Shown: positions 17,497 to 27,465 of the stretch, piece by piece | Layout of the letters: every line of letters starts with the position of its first letter | How positions within the stretch are numbered: position 1 is the first letter of the stretch | Source: Planctomycetota bacterium | GTDB taxonomy: Bacteria; Planctomycetota; Phycisphaerae; Phycisphaerales; UBA1924 | DNA length: 64,000 nt | NCBI GenBank assembly: GCA_003696675.1 | Contig: RFGH01000117.1 | Span: 78,890 to 142,889, forward strand | Direction: 5' to 3' | Notes under the pieces: generated by a model | Told to the model about the DNA's origin: nothing | Databases searched by the model: none | What the model saw: only the letters and a program-made list of their open reading frames with translations | Made by a program: the position numbers and the translations under genes

Positions 17497-17661
17497 GGGA
17501 ACGGCCCCTCGAGAGGTCTCCCCCGCCCCGACCCTCTTTCGGCTCGTGCGGCGGGAATGCTCCAAACTTGCCAGCCCGCACGACTTGGGCGCAGATTCGG
17601 TTGTCATAGGCCGGGGGACGATTCCCCCCCTGCCGCGGATGGATCGGGGAAGGTCGGCCGA

Positions 17662-18393
17662 TCAGAAACTGGCCGAGGCGATCTCTTCCCGGAGGGGGAT
17701 GAGCAGGGCCGGCACGGCGAGGGTGTCGACGAGCTCGCGACCGCGGGCCGCGAGCATGTCCATCCGGGCGGGGAGGTGCTTGAGATCGGTGACCGGCTCC
17801 GTCGATCGGACCGTTACATAGAGTGAGATCGGATCGGGGCGTTCCGCCCCCGCCTTGGCCGAACGGGTCTTGACCTCGACAGATGCATGCAAGCCATGAT
17901 CCAGCGTGAGCCCGACCAGCGGCTGGCACTCGCGGACGGTCGCGTTGGGCAGGTCAAACAGTGCGGCTAGAGGGGATCCATCGAGCAGCGCCGACGCGAC
18001 GATGGTGTCGTGGTTTGATCGTGCGGCGAGATCGAAACCGAACAGGATCTCGACCGACTCAACATCGAGAGGTGAGATGGAAAGGTAGTATGGGCAAACC
18101 TCGGCCGCGGAACGGTGGAGATCATGGATCTGATCTTCCGTCTCGGGGTTGACGATGCCGGTGCGGACCGAGTGGCTTCGGATGGCCATCCATCGGTGCG
18201 GGACATCGTCCTGGCCCGACTCGAGGGCGAGTTCGTCCTTGTAGCGACGGAAGGCGGCCATCTTGGGATATTCGCGCTTGATGCGCTCGAAGAGTTCGAG
18301 CACTGGTTCGCGTGACCGTGGCAGTTCCATCCGCGAGGTCAGCTTGGCGTTGACATAGAAGTCAGAACACAACGCCGCATAGCTCATCGTCAT
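17662..18393 (-). CDS. Unrecognised conserved-looking cytoplasmic protein
   Basis: 243 residues from ATG 18393 (ATG 18387 also possible). No signal peptide or membrane helix. Visible sequence features: a helical N-terminus with FERIKREYPKMAAFRRYKDEL, a central YYLSISPLDVESVEILFGFD, and a strand-rich C-terminus with ASVEVKTRSAK and SLYVTVRST. The alternation looks like one compact alpha/beta domain. I do not recognise a function. It lies 165 bases upstream of the ParA-CBM48 gene on the same strand and could be in the same transcript. Frame, length and codon use are consistent with a real gene. Confidence 0.7.
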   Translation of the reverse strand: MTMSYAALCSDFYVNAKLTSRMELPRSREPVLELFERIKREYPKMAAFRRYKDELALESGQDDVPHRWMAIRSHSVRTGIVNPETEDQIHDLHRSAAEVCPYYLSISPLDVESVEILFGFDLAARSNHDTIVASALLDGSPLAALFDLPNATVRECQPLVGLTLDHGLHASVEVKTRSAKAGAERPDPISLYVTVRSTEPVTDLKHLPARMDMLAARGRELVDTLAVPALLIPLREEIASASF

Positions 18394-18489
18394 GTGTTGG
18401 GCCTCCGATGCCTCTGGGGAGCAGTGTACCGATGCGCATGGGTTGCGCGGGGTTGTTGACAGGTTGTGCACAGCATCTTGACCGAATTA

Positions 18490-19695
18490 TCACACGGTGC
18501 GGATCCCGAGATAGGTGATCTGCCGCCAGAGCCACTCGAACGGGCCGTAGGGAAACCACCTTAGCCAGAGAGCGCTGAACGCCAGATTGAAGATCCATAC
18601 GGCGAGCACGATCCCGTACAACGCCGGGAAGTCGATCGTACCGAAACGCCCCAGACCGTAGCCGTAGAAAATCGTGGTGCAGATCAGGGTTTGGCTGAGG
18701 TAGTTCGTCAAGGCCATGCGTCCGACATTGGCCAGTCCCTTCACCGGTCCGCGCATCGCACGCGACCGGCAGGCGAGCACGACGAGTTGGCTGTACCCCA
18801 GAGAAAGCGGGATGCCGAGGAACTGGGCGAAGGCCTGCCAGACGAACGCGGGCGGTGTGACAAGGTCGAGCGAATAGCAGGCGAGGTATCCAATGACGGT
18901 GAGGACCGAACCAAGAAGGAGCATTGAAAGCCCGAAGGTGACATGGAATCGGGTCGAGCGCTCTCCTGTCAGGATTCCGGATCGTGTCAGCCCCATTCCC
19001 AACGCCATCGTGCCCCATAGGGCGGGAAGAAAGAGCGGGCCGTATTGGAGCTGGAACTTGGCGGTCTGAAAGAACCGCGTGCGGAAGGCGTCAGCGAAGG
19101 AGCCTCGGTATCCGGCGAGCTCGCTCGCCGGATCTCCCAGAAGCTGCTCGAGGGGCATTTTTCCGGTTTCGACGAAGTACAGCCCGGCGGCCATGAAGAG
19201 GCCCATCAGCACGAAGCCGAGGGTGTAGGCGGCGAGTCCGCCCCAGATCTGGACACCGATCGGCAGACGCCTGATCCACCAGACGAGGGTGAGCCCCGCG
19301 AAGGCGTACCAAGTCAGGATGTCGCCATACCAGAACAGGTAGGCATGGATCAGTCCGAAGCCTAAAAGGACCGCGCAACGCCGATGCCAGAGGGCCCATC
19401 CGTCCGTCAGTTTCGATCGCCCCGACGAACGGGTTTTGCGATCGAACTACACCACCCCTGCCCCGAAGAGCATCGCGAAGAGAAACATGAACTTACCGAG
19501 GAACACCGTCTGCATCACGGTGAGGGCGAAGGCGTTCCATGCGCTATCGCCCATCGTCGTGTGGTCGAACATCGATGCGACCGGCCAAGAGAAGGTATAA
19601 ATATTGGGTACCAGAATGCCCAGCAGCGCGAAGCCGCGAAGAGCGTCGAGCGTGATCAGGCGATCGCGTTCGGGCGTGTGGGTTCGGTCAGCCAT
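18490..19695 (-). pseudogene. DUF418 (YeiB-like) membrane protein interrupted by an in-frame TAG
   Basis: The frame from ATG 19695 reads ERDRLITLDALRGFALLGIL, NIYTF and FLFAMLFGAGVV, then hits TAG at 19449-19447, then continues in the same frame with CAVLLGFGLIHAYLFWYGDILTW and on to the DUF418 C-terminal helices (GRMALTNYLSQTLIC, FNLAFSALWLRWFPYGPFEWLWR) ending at 18490. Only this stop separates two halves of one ~401-residue, 8-10 helix protein, so a single substitution can explain it. DUF418 proteins are inner-membrane proteins of uncertain transport role. A restart at GTG 19212 would give a 240-residue C-terminal piece. The 5' end overlaps the HAD gene by 40 bases. Confidence 0.82.
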
Positions 19696-20372
19696 GCCAG
19701 AATGTCCCCCGTGCGTGAAAGATCTTTGACGACTCGGTGCGCGCCCGCCGCGGCCAGCTCGGCGGCGGAGTTGTGACCGGTCGCGACCGCGAGCACCCGG
19801 CAGCCGTGGGCCAAGGCACAGGATACATCATGGATGGTGTCGCCGATGATGACGACCTGATCGGGAGACAGTCTGACGCCTTTCAGTGCTGCATGGCGTT
19901 CGATGCCGATGGGGGGCAGGTGATCGCGGACTGGCGGGAAGTGCGGCGAATCGTCGCCCCACACCCGGACCGGGAACCGCTCGATATCAAATCCGGCAGC
20001 GCCGAGCTTGAGCCGCCCGGTTTCCTCGAAGTTTCCGGTGAGCAGCCCCAGCGTGACCTCGGCCATGTCCCCGAGAGCATCGACGAGTTGGTGTGTACCA
20101 GCAAGCGCGGTGCTGGTCGCTCCAGAATCGAGGGCGAGCGCGAGTCGCTCGGCGTACGCCGCCCGCATGGCCCGAATGTTCTCGGGGGACGGGATGACCC
20201 CCGCCCGCTCGAGTATGTCGCCGATGATGAGGAGATCCAGTCGACCCCCGAACTCGATACCCTCGACGGAGAGATGGTCGCCGAAGAGTGAGCGGCCCGC
20301 GTCCTGCAGGCAGACCATGCCTACACCGCGGGTTTCGAGCAGTGTGCGGTCGATGTCAAAGAGGATCAGCAT
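19656..20372 (-). CDS. HAD-superfamily phosphatase (phosphoglycolate-phosphatase-like)
   Basis: 238 residues from ATG 20372. HAD motif I is FDIDRTLL (nucleophile Asp and general acid Asp), motif II LLTGN, and motif IV VVIIGDTIHDVSCA. A helical cap lies between residues ~15 and 90. This set-up is the Gph/PGP branch of small-molecule phosphatases; the exact substrate is not visible. It follows the acylphosphatase gene by 32 bases and overlaps the DUF418 gene, so the three probably form one transcript. Confidence 0.86.
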   Translation of the reverse strand: MLILFDIDRTLLETRGVGMVCLQDAGRSLFGDHLSVEGIEFGGRLDLLIIGDILERAGVIPSPENIRAMRAAYAERLALALDSGATSTALAGTHQLVDALGDMAEVTLGLLTGNFEETGRLKLGAAGFDIERFPVRVWGDDSPHFPPVRDHLPPIGIERHAALKGVRLSPDQVVIIGDTIHDVSCALAHGCRVLAVATGHNSAAELAAAGAHRVVKDLSRTGDILAWLTEPTRPNAIA

Positions 20373-20404
20373 GGGCGAGCGTATCCGTGGGTCGACACAG
20401 CCGT

Positions 20405-20677
20405 TTATGCGTATCGGATGCGGAATCCCGATTCGTCGCGTTCCGGATTGACCTGGACGGTCAGCTCCCGAACTACCAGGCCCGAGACACGGCGGCGGAG
20501 GTCGCCCAGATATCGCTCCACCGCGTCCTCGTCGCCCTGCACTTCGAGCAAGACTGTGCCGTCGGGCTCGTTGCGGACCCATCCGGTCACGGGGTGCCGT
20601 GACGCGGTATCGCGGGCGCGGGCTCGGAAGCCCACCCCCTGCACCCGGCCCTGGAACAGCACGCGGCGACGGATCAT
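20405..20677 (-). CDS. acyP: Acylphosphatase
   Basis: 90 residues, the family's normal length. FQGRVQGVGFRARAR is the phosphate-binding loop with the catalytic Arg, and GWVRNEPDGTV contains the catalytic Asn; VQGDEDAVERY and the terminal FRIRYA complete the ferredoxin-like fold. It hydrolyses acyl phosphates such as acetyl-phosphate or 1,3-bisphosphoglycerate. It is divergent from dnaG; the 172 bases between them hold no gene I can support and should contain both promoters. Confidence 0.95.
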   Translation of the reverse strand: MIRRRVLFQGRVQGVGFRARARDTASRHPVTGWVRNEPDGTVLLEVQGDEDAVERYLGDLRRRVSGLVVRELTVQVNPERDESGFRIRYA

Positions 20678-20849
20678 GGCGGAATTGTCGGCGGGCTTTC
20701 GGATGGGAGCAAGTGTTCCCGAGGACTGTGGCGTGCCGTTTCGGGAAAAATCGTTCGCGTCTCTAGGATCCGGCGGGGGTAATGCCCTACTGCGTTGGCT
20801 GATCTTCGGGGCTGTGCTACCCTCACGCGTGGATCTTGGGACCGCACGG

Positions 20850-22763
20850 ATGGATCTGTACCATCGACAGGACGACGACCGTCAACGCGTGAAAGACGCG
20901 TCGGACATCGTCCGGGTGGTGGGCGAACACCTGACGCTCAAGCCCAAGGGGCGGGAGTTCGTCGGACTGTGCCCGTTCCACGACGATCGCAACCCTTCGA
21001 TGTGCGTGGTGCCCGCCAAGCAGATTTTTCACTGCTTCGTGTGCGGGACGGGTGGCGATGTGTTTTCGTTTGTTCAGAAGTACCACTCGATGGACTTCCG
21101 TGAGGCGCTCGAGTTTCTGGCCCAGCGAGCGGGGATCGAGCTGACACGGCGACAGCCGCAACGCGAAGACGGTGCCGCGGAAAGGACTGGCGCGTCTGTC
21201 GTCACGAAGGCGGACATTCTCAAAGCCAATGACATCGCGCAGGCTTTCTTTCGTGCCATTTTGAGTCATCCCGAGCACGGCCGCTCCGCACGCGAACTGA
21301 TCGCCCGGCGTGGCATTTCGCCGGAGATGGTCGAGCGGTTCGGTATCGGCGCCGCGCCGGACCGTTGGGACGGGCTGCTGGTCACGATCGAGAAAAAGGG
21401 GCTGAACCCTCGGGCCTTCGAAGCGGCCGGACTTCTCAAGACCAGGGAGTCCGGCGGGAAGTACGACGCGCTGCGGAACCGTCTGATATTCCCGATTCAG
21501 GATCAGCTCGGACGCGTGATCGCGTTCGGCGGGCGGCGGATCAACGACGAGGATGACCCGAAGTATCTGAACAGTCCCGAGACACTGGCGTTCCGGAAGA
21601 ACACAACGCTGTATGGGCTCACGCATGCTTCGCGTGCGATCCAACAGCGACGCACCGCGGTGGTTGTCGAGGGGTATACGGATGTCGTCGCTTGCCATCA
21701 GCACGGGATCGAGCATGTGGTTGGTACGCTCGGGACCGCGCTCACAACGGGGCACGCCGCTGTGCTTCGACGGTTGTGCGACTCGGTCGTTCTGCTTTTC
21801 GACGGTGATGCGGCCGGTGAAAAGGCAGCCGACCGTGCGGTGGAGGTGCTCTTTACCGAGCAGCTTGATATCCGCGTGGCCACACTGGCCGGTGTAACCG
21901 ACGCGAAGGACCCGGACGAGTTGCTCAAACGGGCAGATGGCCGTGCGACTTTCGAGCGTGCGATCGCCGATGCTCCGGACCTTCTCGCTTGGAAGTTCGA
22001 ACGATTGCGGGCATCCCTAAGCGACAAGGGGCCCGCGGCCATCGCCAACGCGGTCGAAGAGGAGTTTGAGCGGTTCGCTCGGCTCGGCATGTCGCGGCTG
22101 GGGCCGGTCCGTCGGCGACAGCTGGTGCGGCTGATCAGCGAAGCCACCGGCATCGACGAACGGACGATCCAGAATCAGATGCGGACGGGGCGTGGACCGG
22201 GCCAGCGGAACGGTGGCACGGACGACGCTGTCGGTGCGACCCGCAAAGCGTGTCCGACGGGGCGGGAACTCGTACTCGGCTGTCTGCTGAATGACGGGCG
22301 GCTTTGGAACACCATGACCCACGACGAGCGGGATCGCATCCGGGTGGATGCGTTCGTGAACCCGCTTTCACGCCTGGTGGCCGACGCGGTGCAGAGGTGT
22401 GGCTGGGACGGCATCGGGCCGGGCCTGGACGCGACTCTGAGCGAGATCGACGCGGAGAGCGAGCTGGCAGCGGACGCGGCGGCGTGGGCGGTAACGCTGG
22501 CCCGCAGCGTCGAGCAGCAAAGCCAGGGCGACCCGGAGCGGCTCCGCCGGCTGCTGGACGAGTGCCTGCGATCGGCGGGGCTCGAGGACGAGTTGGGACG
22601 CACCGGCGGCACGGACGCGGGGGCGCAACAATCAGTGTCCGACCCCGGTCCTCAGGGCGGCGTTCGAGCGGAGGGCGAATCGCTGGAGGCTTTTATCCAG
22701 CGGCAGCGTGCCCTTCGGGAGAGGTTCGGTCGCCCAGGCGTGACACGCCTGGCGGGAGAGTGA
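20850..22763 (+). CDS. dnaG: DNA primase DnaG
   Basis: 637 residues from ATG 20850 (GTG 20829 is an alternative). The CHC2 zinc finger uses Cys41, His44, Cys62 and Cys65 (CPFHDDRNPS .. FHCFVCGTGGD). The catalytic core follows, with FGGRRINDEDDPKYLNSPET, and the TOPRIM motifs AVVVEGYTDVVACHQHG and LLFDGDAAGEKAA. The C-terminal ~200 residues are the helicase-binding region, ending in QRQRALRERF. It makes RNA primers for replication. It is followed 102 bases later by rpoD, the core of the macromolecular synthesis operon, but no rpsU precedes it. Confidence 0.96.
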   Translation: MDLYHRQDDDRQRVKDASDIVRVVGEHLTLKPKGREFVGLCPFHDDRNPSMCVVPAKQIFHCFVCGTGGDVFSFVQKYHSMDFREALEFLAQRAGIELTRRQPQREDGAAERTGASVVTKADILKANDIAQAFFRAILSHPEHGRSARELIARRGISPEMVERFGIGAAPDRWDGLLVTIEKKGLNPRAFEAAGLLKTRESGGKYDALRNRLIFPIQDQLGRVIAFGGRRINDEDDPKYLNSPETLAFRKNTTLYGLTHASRAIQQRRTAVVVEGYTDVVACHQHGIEHVVGTLGTALTTGHAAVLRRLCDSVVLLFDGDAAGEKAADRAVEVLFTEQLDIRVATLAGVTDAKDPDELLKRADGRATFERAIADAPDLLAWKFERLRASLSDKGPAAIANAVEEEFERFARLGMSRLGPVRRRQLVRLISEATGIDERTIQNQMRTGRGPGQRNGGTDDAVGATRKACPTGRELVLGCLLNDGRLWNTMTHDERDRIRVDAFVNPLSRLVADAVQRCGWDGIGPGLDATLSEIDAESELAADAAAWAVTLARSVEQQSQGDPERLRRLLDECLRSAGLEDELGRTGGTDAGAQQSVSDPGPQGGVRAEGESLEAFIQRQRALRERFGRPGVTRLAGE

Positions 22764-22865
22764 CTTGCGGCGCTGCGGAGGACTGGCGGCGTCGATTCGT
22801 GGGCAGGGCCGCACGGAAGGGCAGAACGCCCATAGCGGCCCGAAGGATGTACGCAGGAGCACGCC

Positions 22866-24776
22866 GTGATCTCGATGCTGCACCCGCCACTTGAAGACCT
22901 GCTCGCCATCGGCGCTGAGCGGGGCTGGCTGAGTTACGAGGAACTGAACAACATCCTGCCCGACGAGATGGTCGAGTGGCGAGCGGTGCATGATCTGCTG
23001 ACGCGGATAGACGCCGCGGGCATCGAGTTGATCGACGAGATGGAGTTCCGGGCCCGTTCGTTCCGGGCGTCCAAACGGGGCGAGCCCTTCTTGCCGGTCG
23101 GTCCGCTGGGCGGCGGGTTCCGTGCGATGTCGGTAACCGGGGGTGAGCACCGGGGTGAACACGAACGACTGCGCGTTCAGATCAACTCTCCCCACTACGA
23201 GAACGGGCAAACGATCAAGCCGAATGAGCTGAGGCGGCTGGCGGGCGAGGCGGCTGACTCGTTCGACCGTGACGAGGCCGAGCGGGATGTGGCGGAAGCC
23301 CGGGATCTCGACGCAGACTCCCTGCAGCGTGACATCGACGACAACAACTCCGAGCCTAGCAGCAAGCGGATCGATGATCCGGTGCGTATGTACTTGAGCC
23401 AGATGGGCTCGATCCCTCTGCTGACACGGGACGAGGAGATCCGGCTCGCCAAGAAGATCGAGACAACCCGAATGGTGTTCCGGCGTCGTTGCCTGCAATC
23501 GGACTACATCGTGGCCCAAGCGGTAGCCACGCTTCGTCAGGTGTCCAATGGTGAGCTTCCATTCGATCGAACTCTGCGTATCTCGACACTCGACGAGAAC
23601 GCCAAGGACAAGCTGTCCTTGCGGATCCCCGCCAATCTGCCGACCATCGAGAAGATTCTCGAACTGAATCGGGAAGACTGGCATACGCTCGAATCTCTGC
23701 GGGGCGACGACGGCAAGTTCAAGAACGCGAAACAGGCACGGGAGCTGGCGGACCGGCTGGAGGCACGGCGTCGCCGCATGGCAGCCCTGATGGAAGAACT
23801 TTGCCTGCGGACGGGACGAATCGTTCCTTTGATGCGCAAGCTGCGGTCGATCAGCGAGAAGATGGAGCGTCTGCAGAGCGAGATGCTGCAAGCGGCCCGC
23901 TATCCCAAGAGCCACGACGCCGAAGATCTCGAAGTCATGCGTGAGGAGCTCGACGGGCTCCGTGCCCTTGTGCTGAGCGAGCCCGAGGAACTCTCCGCAC
24001 GCGTCCGGGACATCACCACGGTGTTCTGGGAGTATGAGCAGGCCAAACGCGACCTTTCGGGCGGCAACCTCCGTCTGGTGGTATCGATCGCCAAGAAGTA
24101 CCGCAACCGTGGGCTGGGCTTCTTGGATGTGATTCAAGAGGGCAACACGGGCCTGATGCGCGCGGTGGACAAGTATGAGTACAAACGCGGATACAAGTTC
24201 TCGACCTACGCGACATGGTGGATCCGCCAAGCGATCACCCGGGCCATCGCGGATCACGCGCGGACCATCCGCATTCCGGTCCACATGATCGAGACGATGA
24301 CCAAGCTGCGGAACATCCAGAAGGAGATCACGCAGCGGACGGGGGTTGAGCCGACGCTGGAAGAACTGGCCGAGCACGCGGGCATGCCCGAGCACGAGGT
24401 GCGGCGCATCATGCGGATCGGGCGGCACCCGGTGTCCTTGGACCGCCCGGTCGGCGAAAGCGAGGACTCGAACTTCGGAGACTTCATCGAGGACACGAAC
24501 CAGTCCAGCCCGTCGGACACCGCCAGCCAAGAGATGCTCCGCCAGCGGCTCGAGCAGGTGCTCAAAACCCTGACCTACCGCGAACGGGAGATCATCAAGC
24601 TCCGCTACGGCATCGGCGACGGGTACACCTATACGCTGGAAGAGGTCGGGCGGATCTTCAAAGTGACCCGCGAGCGGGTCCGTCAGGTGGAAGCCAAGGC
24701 CATCCGCAAGCTCCAACATCCGGTCCGCAGCCGCAAGCTCAAGGGCTTCGTGGACGGGGAACAGGCGGGGGCCTGA
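22866..24776 (+). CDS. rpoD: Primary sigma factor RpoD (sigma-70)
   Basis: 636 residues from GTG 22866, six bases after AGGAG; ATG 22875 is also in frame. Region 1.1 is visible at the start ([11 protein letters not shown]), region 1.2 at [22 protein letters not shown], region 2 at [21 protein letters not shown] and [19 protein letters not shown], region 3 at [11 protein letters not shown], and region 4 at [39 protein letters not shown]. Region 1.1 and the complete region 4 identify the housekeeping sigma. The non-conserved stretch between regions 1.2 and 2 is about 200 residues. Likely cotranscribed with dnaG. Confidence 0.96.
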   Translation: MISMLHPPLEDLLAIGAERGWLSYEELNNILPDEMVEWRAVHDLLTRIDAAGIELIDEMEFRARSFRASKRGEPFLPVGPLGGGFRAMSVTGGEHRGEHERLRVQINSPHYENGQTIKPNELRRLAGEAADSFDRDEAERDVAEARDLDADSLQRDIDDNNSEPSSKRIDDPVRMYLSQMGSIPLLTRDEEIRLAKKIETTRMVFRRRCLQSDYIVAQAVATLRQVSNGELPFDRTLRISTLDENAKDKLSLRIPANLPTIEKILELNREDWHTLESLRGDDGKFKNAKQARELADRLEARRRRMAALMEELCLRTGRIVPLMRKLRSISEKMERLQSEMLQAARYPKSHDAEDLEVMREELDGLRALVLSEPEELSARVRDITTVFWEYEQAKRDLSGGNLRLVVSIAKKYRNRGLGFLDVIQEGNTGLMRAVDKYEYKRGYKFSTYATWWIRQAITRAIADHARTIRIPVHMIETMTKLRNIQKEITQRTGVEPTLEELAEHAGMPEHEVRRIMRIGRHPVSLDRPVGESEDSNFGDFIEDTNQSSPSDTASQEMLRQRLEQVLKTLTYREREIIKLRYGIGDGYTYTLEEVGRIFKVTRERVRQVEAKAIRKLQHPVRSRKLKGFVDGEQAGA

Positions 24777-24878
24777 GAGGTCCGATCACGCACCGCAGCG
24801 GCCGCGGAACCGGCACCAGAGCAGGAAAACCCCGATTTTCGGCGTGCGAGCGGAAAAATGCCGGGGTATCGTCTGAGC

Positions 24879-26156
24879 ATGCTTTTTTCCGTATATCGAT
24901 GTGTTGCTGCCTTGGCGGCGGTTGCCGGATCCGCTATTGCCGGGTCGCCGAGCCTCGTGATCGTCGGTGAGAACGGCGCCGACACACCCCACTCATTCGC
25001 ATATTGCGTCTCGGGCGACGGATCGACGATGGGCGGATTCACCCGGATGGGGACCGGGATCCGCGGGTTCCGATGGAGGGCCGATTCCGGGCTCGTGCTG
25101 CTCGATCCGGTCACGGCCGAGCCGAGCGAGTTGGATATTCCCTTCGCACTCAGCCACGACGGATCGGTGGTGTTCGGCTATTCGCAGATCGGCGTCGAGC
25201 CAGTTGCAACACGATGGGATGCCAGCGGATCGCCGCAGACGCTCGGAACGATCGGCACGGACCCTCTTTCCGGATTCAGCTACTCGAACGCGGTAGGTTG
25301 CTCGCCGGACGGTTCGGTGGCGGTTGGGTTTTCGACTTCCTCGTCCGGCAAGGAAGCAATGCGGTGGACGCTCGATGGACTCCAGGGGCTCGGAGGGCTG
25401 CGGACCTCGGGCTTGCAAGATGCCCAGGCTTTCGCCATCGATTCGGCTGGTGTGATCCGTGGACACGCGAAAGATGACTTGAACCGCCTTCGTTTATTCC
25501 GCTGGGCGGAGAATGATGGGATCGAAGAGATCCCGCAATCGCTGTTTACACAGCAGATTGTGGTTGATGCGTCGCCTGACGGGCGGGCGCTGACCGGCGG
25601 CGCACTCCGCGAGGGGATCACCGTTGGCGTGCCCTATGTGTGGACCGAGTCGGGAGGCTCGGTGGAGCTGCCGATGCCGGCGGGATCGAACGCCGCGTTC
25701 GGTTACGCGGTTTCGGATGGCGGCACAGTCGTCGCAGGTCGGTACGAGCCAGCCCCGACCAGCCCGGGCACCTCGGGTTGGCTCTGGACGCCGCAGGGCG
25801 GCGTCGTGGATCTGCTGGATTACTGTCGCGACACCCTGGCAATCGATCCGGGCGACTGGGTGCTCTACCCCGAAGACATCGATGCTGCCGGGCGGTTCCT
25901 GGTGGGTGTCGCGAGCTATCACCCTGACGGCTCGGCGATCGGGCTGGCGGAGGCCGCGTTCATCCTGGACCTCAGACCCCCGTGCACAGCGGATTTGGCC
26001 GAGCCGTTCGGGAGTCTGAATGTCTTTGACATTCTTGAATACATCGCCCGGTACAACCTGCAAGATCCTTCTGCGGATCTTGCCGAACCGTACGGGGCGT
26101 TCAACATCTTCGACATTCTCGCGTATATGGACAGCTACAATGCGGGCTGCCCCTGA
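24879..26156 (+). CDS. Secreted HAF-repeat protein with dockerin-like tail
   Basis: 425 residues from ATG 24879 (24858 also possible). A signal peptide spans residues 1-~22 (AALAAVAGSAIAGS). The body has repeated units such as FRWRADSGLVLL, MRWTLDGLQGLGGL, FRWAENDGIEE, YVWTESGGSVELP and WLWTPQGGVVDL separated by S.DG..V.G phrases. These are HAF-type repeats, which probably form a beta-propeller. The last ~55 residues repeat SLNVFDILEYIARYN and AFNIFDILAYMDSYNAGCP, nearly the same tail as the metalloprotease at 2923. Cell-surface or extracellular; substrate or partner unknown. It stands alone between rpoD and a convergent gene. Confidence 0.82.
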   Translation: MLFSVYRCVAALAAVAGSAIAGSPSLVIVGENGADTPHSFAYCVSGDGSTMGGFTRMGTGIRGFRWRADSGLVLLDPVTAEPSELDIPFALSHDGSVVFGYSQIGVEPVATRWDASGSPQTLGTIGTDPLSGFSYSNAVGCSPDGSVAVGFSTSSSGKEAMRWTLDGLQGLGGLRTSGLQDAQAFAIDSAGVIRGHAKDDLNRLRLFRWAENDGIEEIPQSLFTQQIVVDASPDGRALTGGALREGITVGVPYVWTESGGSVELPMPAGSNAAFGYAVSDGGTVVAGRYEPAPTSPGTSGWLWTPQGGVVDLLDYCRDTLAIDPGDWVLYPEDIDAAGRFLVGVASYHPDGSAIGLAEAAFILDLRPPCTADLAEPFGSLNVFDILEYIARYNLQDPSADLAEPYGAFNIFDILAYMDSYNAGCP

Positions 26157-26162
26157 CCAAGA

Positions 26163-27419
26163 TCACCGCGGGCGTCGCGCCGCCGAAGCAGAGTCGAACG
26201 ACATCACCAGCGTCGTCGGAACCGGCGGGTAGGGCATCCGTACGCGGAACACATCGAACGACTCGGGCGCCCAACCCAGCGTGCCCAACGCCTCGTCCAC
26301 CGCGTCGGCGAAGCGAGGGAATGCTTCGACGGCCAGCTCGGTCGGATGGGCCCTGAGAACCTCGAGCTCCGGCGGACCGGGCAGTTCATCATCGACGGGC
26401 ACGCTGGGGCCGGCAATCCCCGCAAAGAGATCAGACACGATCGAGACGCGCGGGCGTGCCCTGGAGAACAGGTCGCGGTGCATGAACACATCGAACACGG
26501 CCTGCTGAGCGGGGATGCGTAGCGCGAAGCGGGTCCGAAGCGGATCCTCGCCGTCTTCCACATAGCGTGACTTGAGCGAGCGGCTGACCTCGCCCATGAC
26601 CAGATCGAACCGACCCAGCTTGCCCACGGGCCCAGGACCGAGCATGTATTCGACCGCGCCGAGCGTGGAAGGGGCACGCTCGATGACCGGGAGCGGGTGG
26701 GAGCAATACGCCTTGAGCAGCGGGATCTCTTCGCCGGGGTCGGTGCCGCGGAGCGACGGGTCCACGGCCTCGCGCCGGAAGCCGGACTCGACACCCTCGC
26801 TCTTGCGGACGGTCATGCGGGCGACGCGCCACGGCACATCCCGACGCAATCGCTGGCAACCGATGATGCCGCGGAGCAAGGCGACATCGATCTCATCGCC
26901 CGATGCCGAGGGATGCAGGATGTAGGTCATCAGGTTGGCGACGCACTCGATGCCCCAGACCGAGCGGATGCCTTGGAAGGCGAGCTTCCGGTGTTCAATG
27001 GTCGACCGCTCTTCGGTCGATTGAGCGCTGAGTAAGACATCGAACCCGGCCCGATTATCGGCGTGGCGGGTGACACAGGCGTGGAACGCCTCGCCTGCTT
27101 TACGGACGGCATCGACCGATTTGCGGTCTGCCCCTGCACGCTCCAATCCCTCGGCGATCAGCCCGATGCCGGCCCGACCCGGGACGAAGAGGGCCGCCGC
27201 GAAGGGATCTTCATTGGAGAGCATCCAGTGGAGCTTCCACCCGAGCTTCGTGTCCAGTCCCAGATCACGGGACAGCTCGGCCGGGGCGCGGACCGAGCCG
27301 TCCGGATCGTCACCGAGGGCGTGGAGAATCGCCCCGCGGAGGTCGGCGATGACGGAGCGGACCTCTGTCTCGAAGGAAGACTCGGAGGGGCCGGCCAGGG
27401 TGTTGACTGATTTCTTCAT
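26163..27419 (-). CDS. Unrecognised protein downstream of putA
   Basis: 418 residues from ATG 27419 (MKKSVNTLAG). No signal peptide or membrane helix. The N-terminus is helical: VIADLRGAILHALGD, APAELSRDLGLDTKLGWKLHW and RAGIGLIAEGLER look like a helix-turn-helix-containing region. The C-terminal two thirds are mixed alpha/beta with many charged residues. I cannot assign a family. It starts 46 bases after the putA stop on the same strand, so cotranscription is likely; a regulatory role on proline catabolism is only a possibility. It converges on the HAF protein with a 6-base gap. Confidence 0.68.
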   Translation of the reverse strand: MKKSVNTLAGPSESSFETEVRSVIADLRGAILHALGDDPDGSVRAPAELSRDLGLDTKLGWKLHWMLSNEDPFAAALFVPGRAGIGLIAEGLERAGADRKSVDAVRKAGEAFHACVTRHADNRAGFDVLLSAQSTEERSTIEHRKLAFQGIRSVWGIECVANLMTYILHPSASGDEIDVALLRGIIGCQRLRRDVPWRVARMTVRKSEGVESGFRREAVDPSLRGTDPGEEIPLLKAYCSHPLPVIERAPSTLGAVEYMLGPGPVGKLGRFDLVMGEVSRSLKSRYVEDGEDPLRTRFALRIPAQQAVFDVFMHRDLFSRARPRVSIVSDLFAGIAGPSVPVDDELPGPPELEVLRAHPTELAVEAFPRFADAVDEALGTLGWAPESFDVFRVRMPYPPVPTTLVMSFDSASAARRPR

Positions 27420-27465
27420 CCGGTTCGCTGCCTCACGGGTCAAAGGGAGCTCAGCATCGATCGGC

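Noticed and set aside
18464-18472. DnaA-box-like TTGTGCACA near a ParA gene, suggesting an origin
   Set aside because: A single 9-mer with one mismatch, no cluster of boxes, no AT-rich unwinding element, and no dnaA, dnaN or parB nearby.
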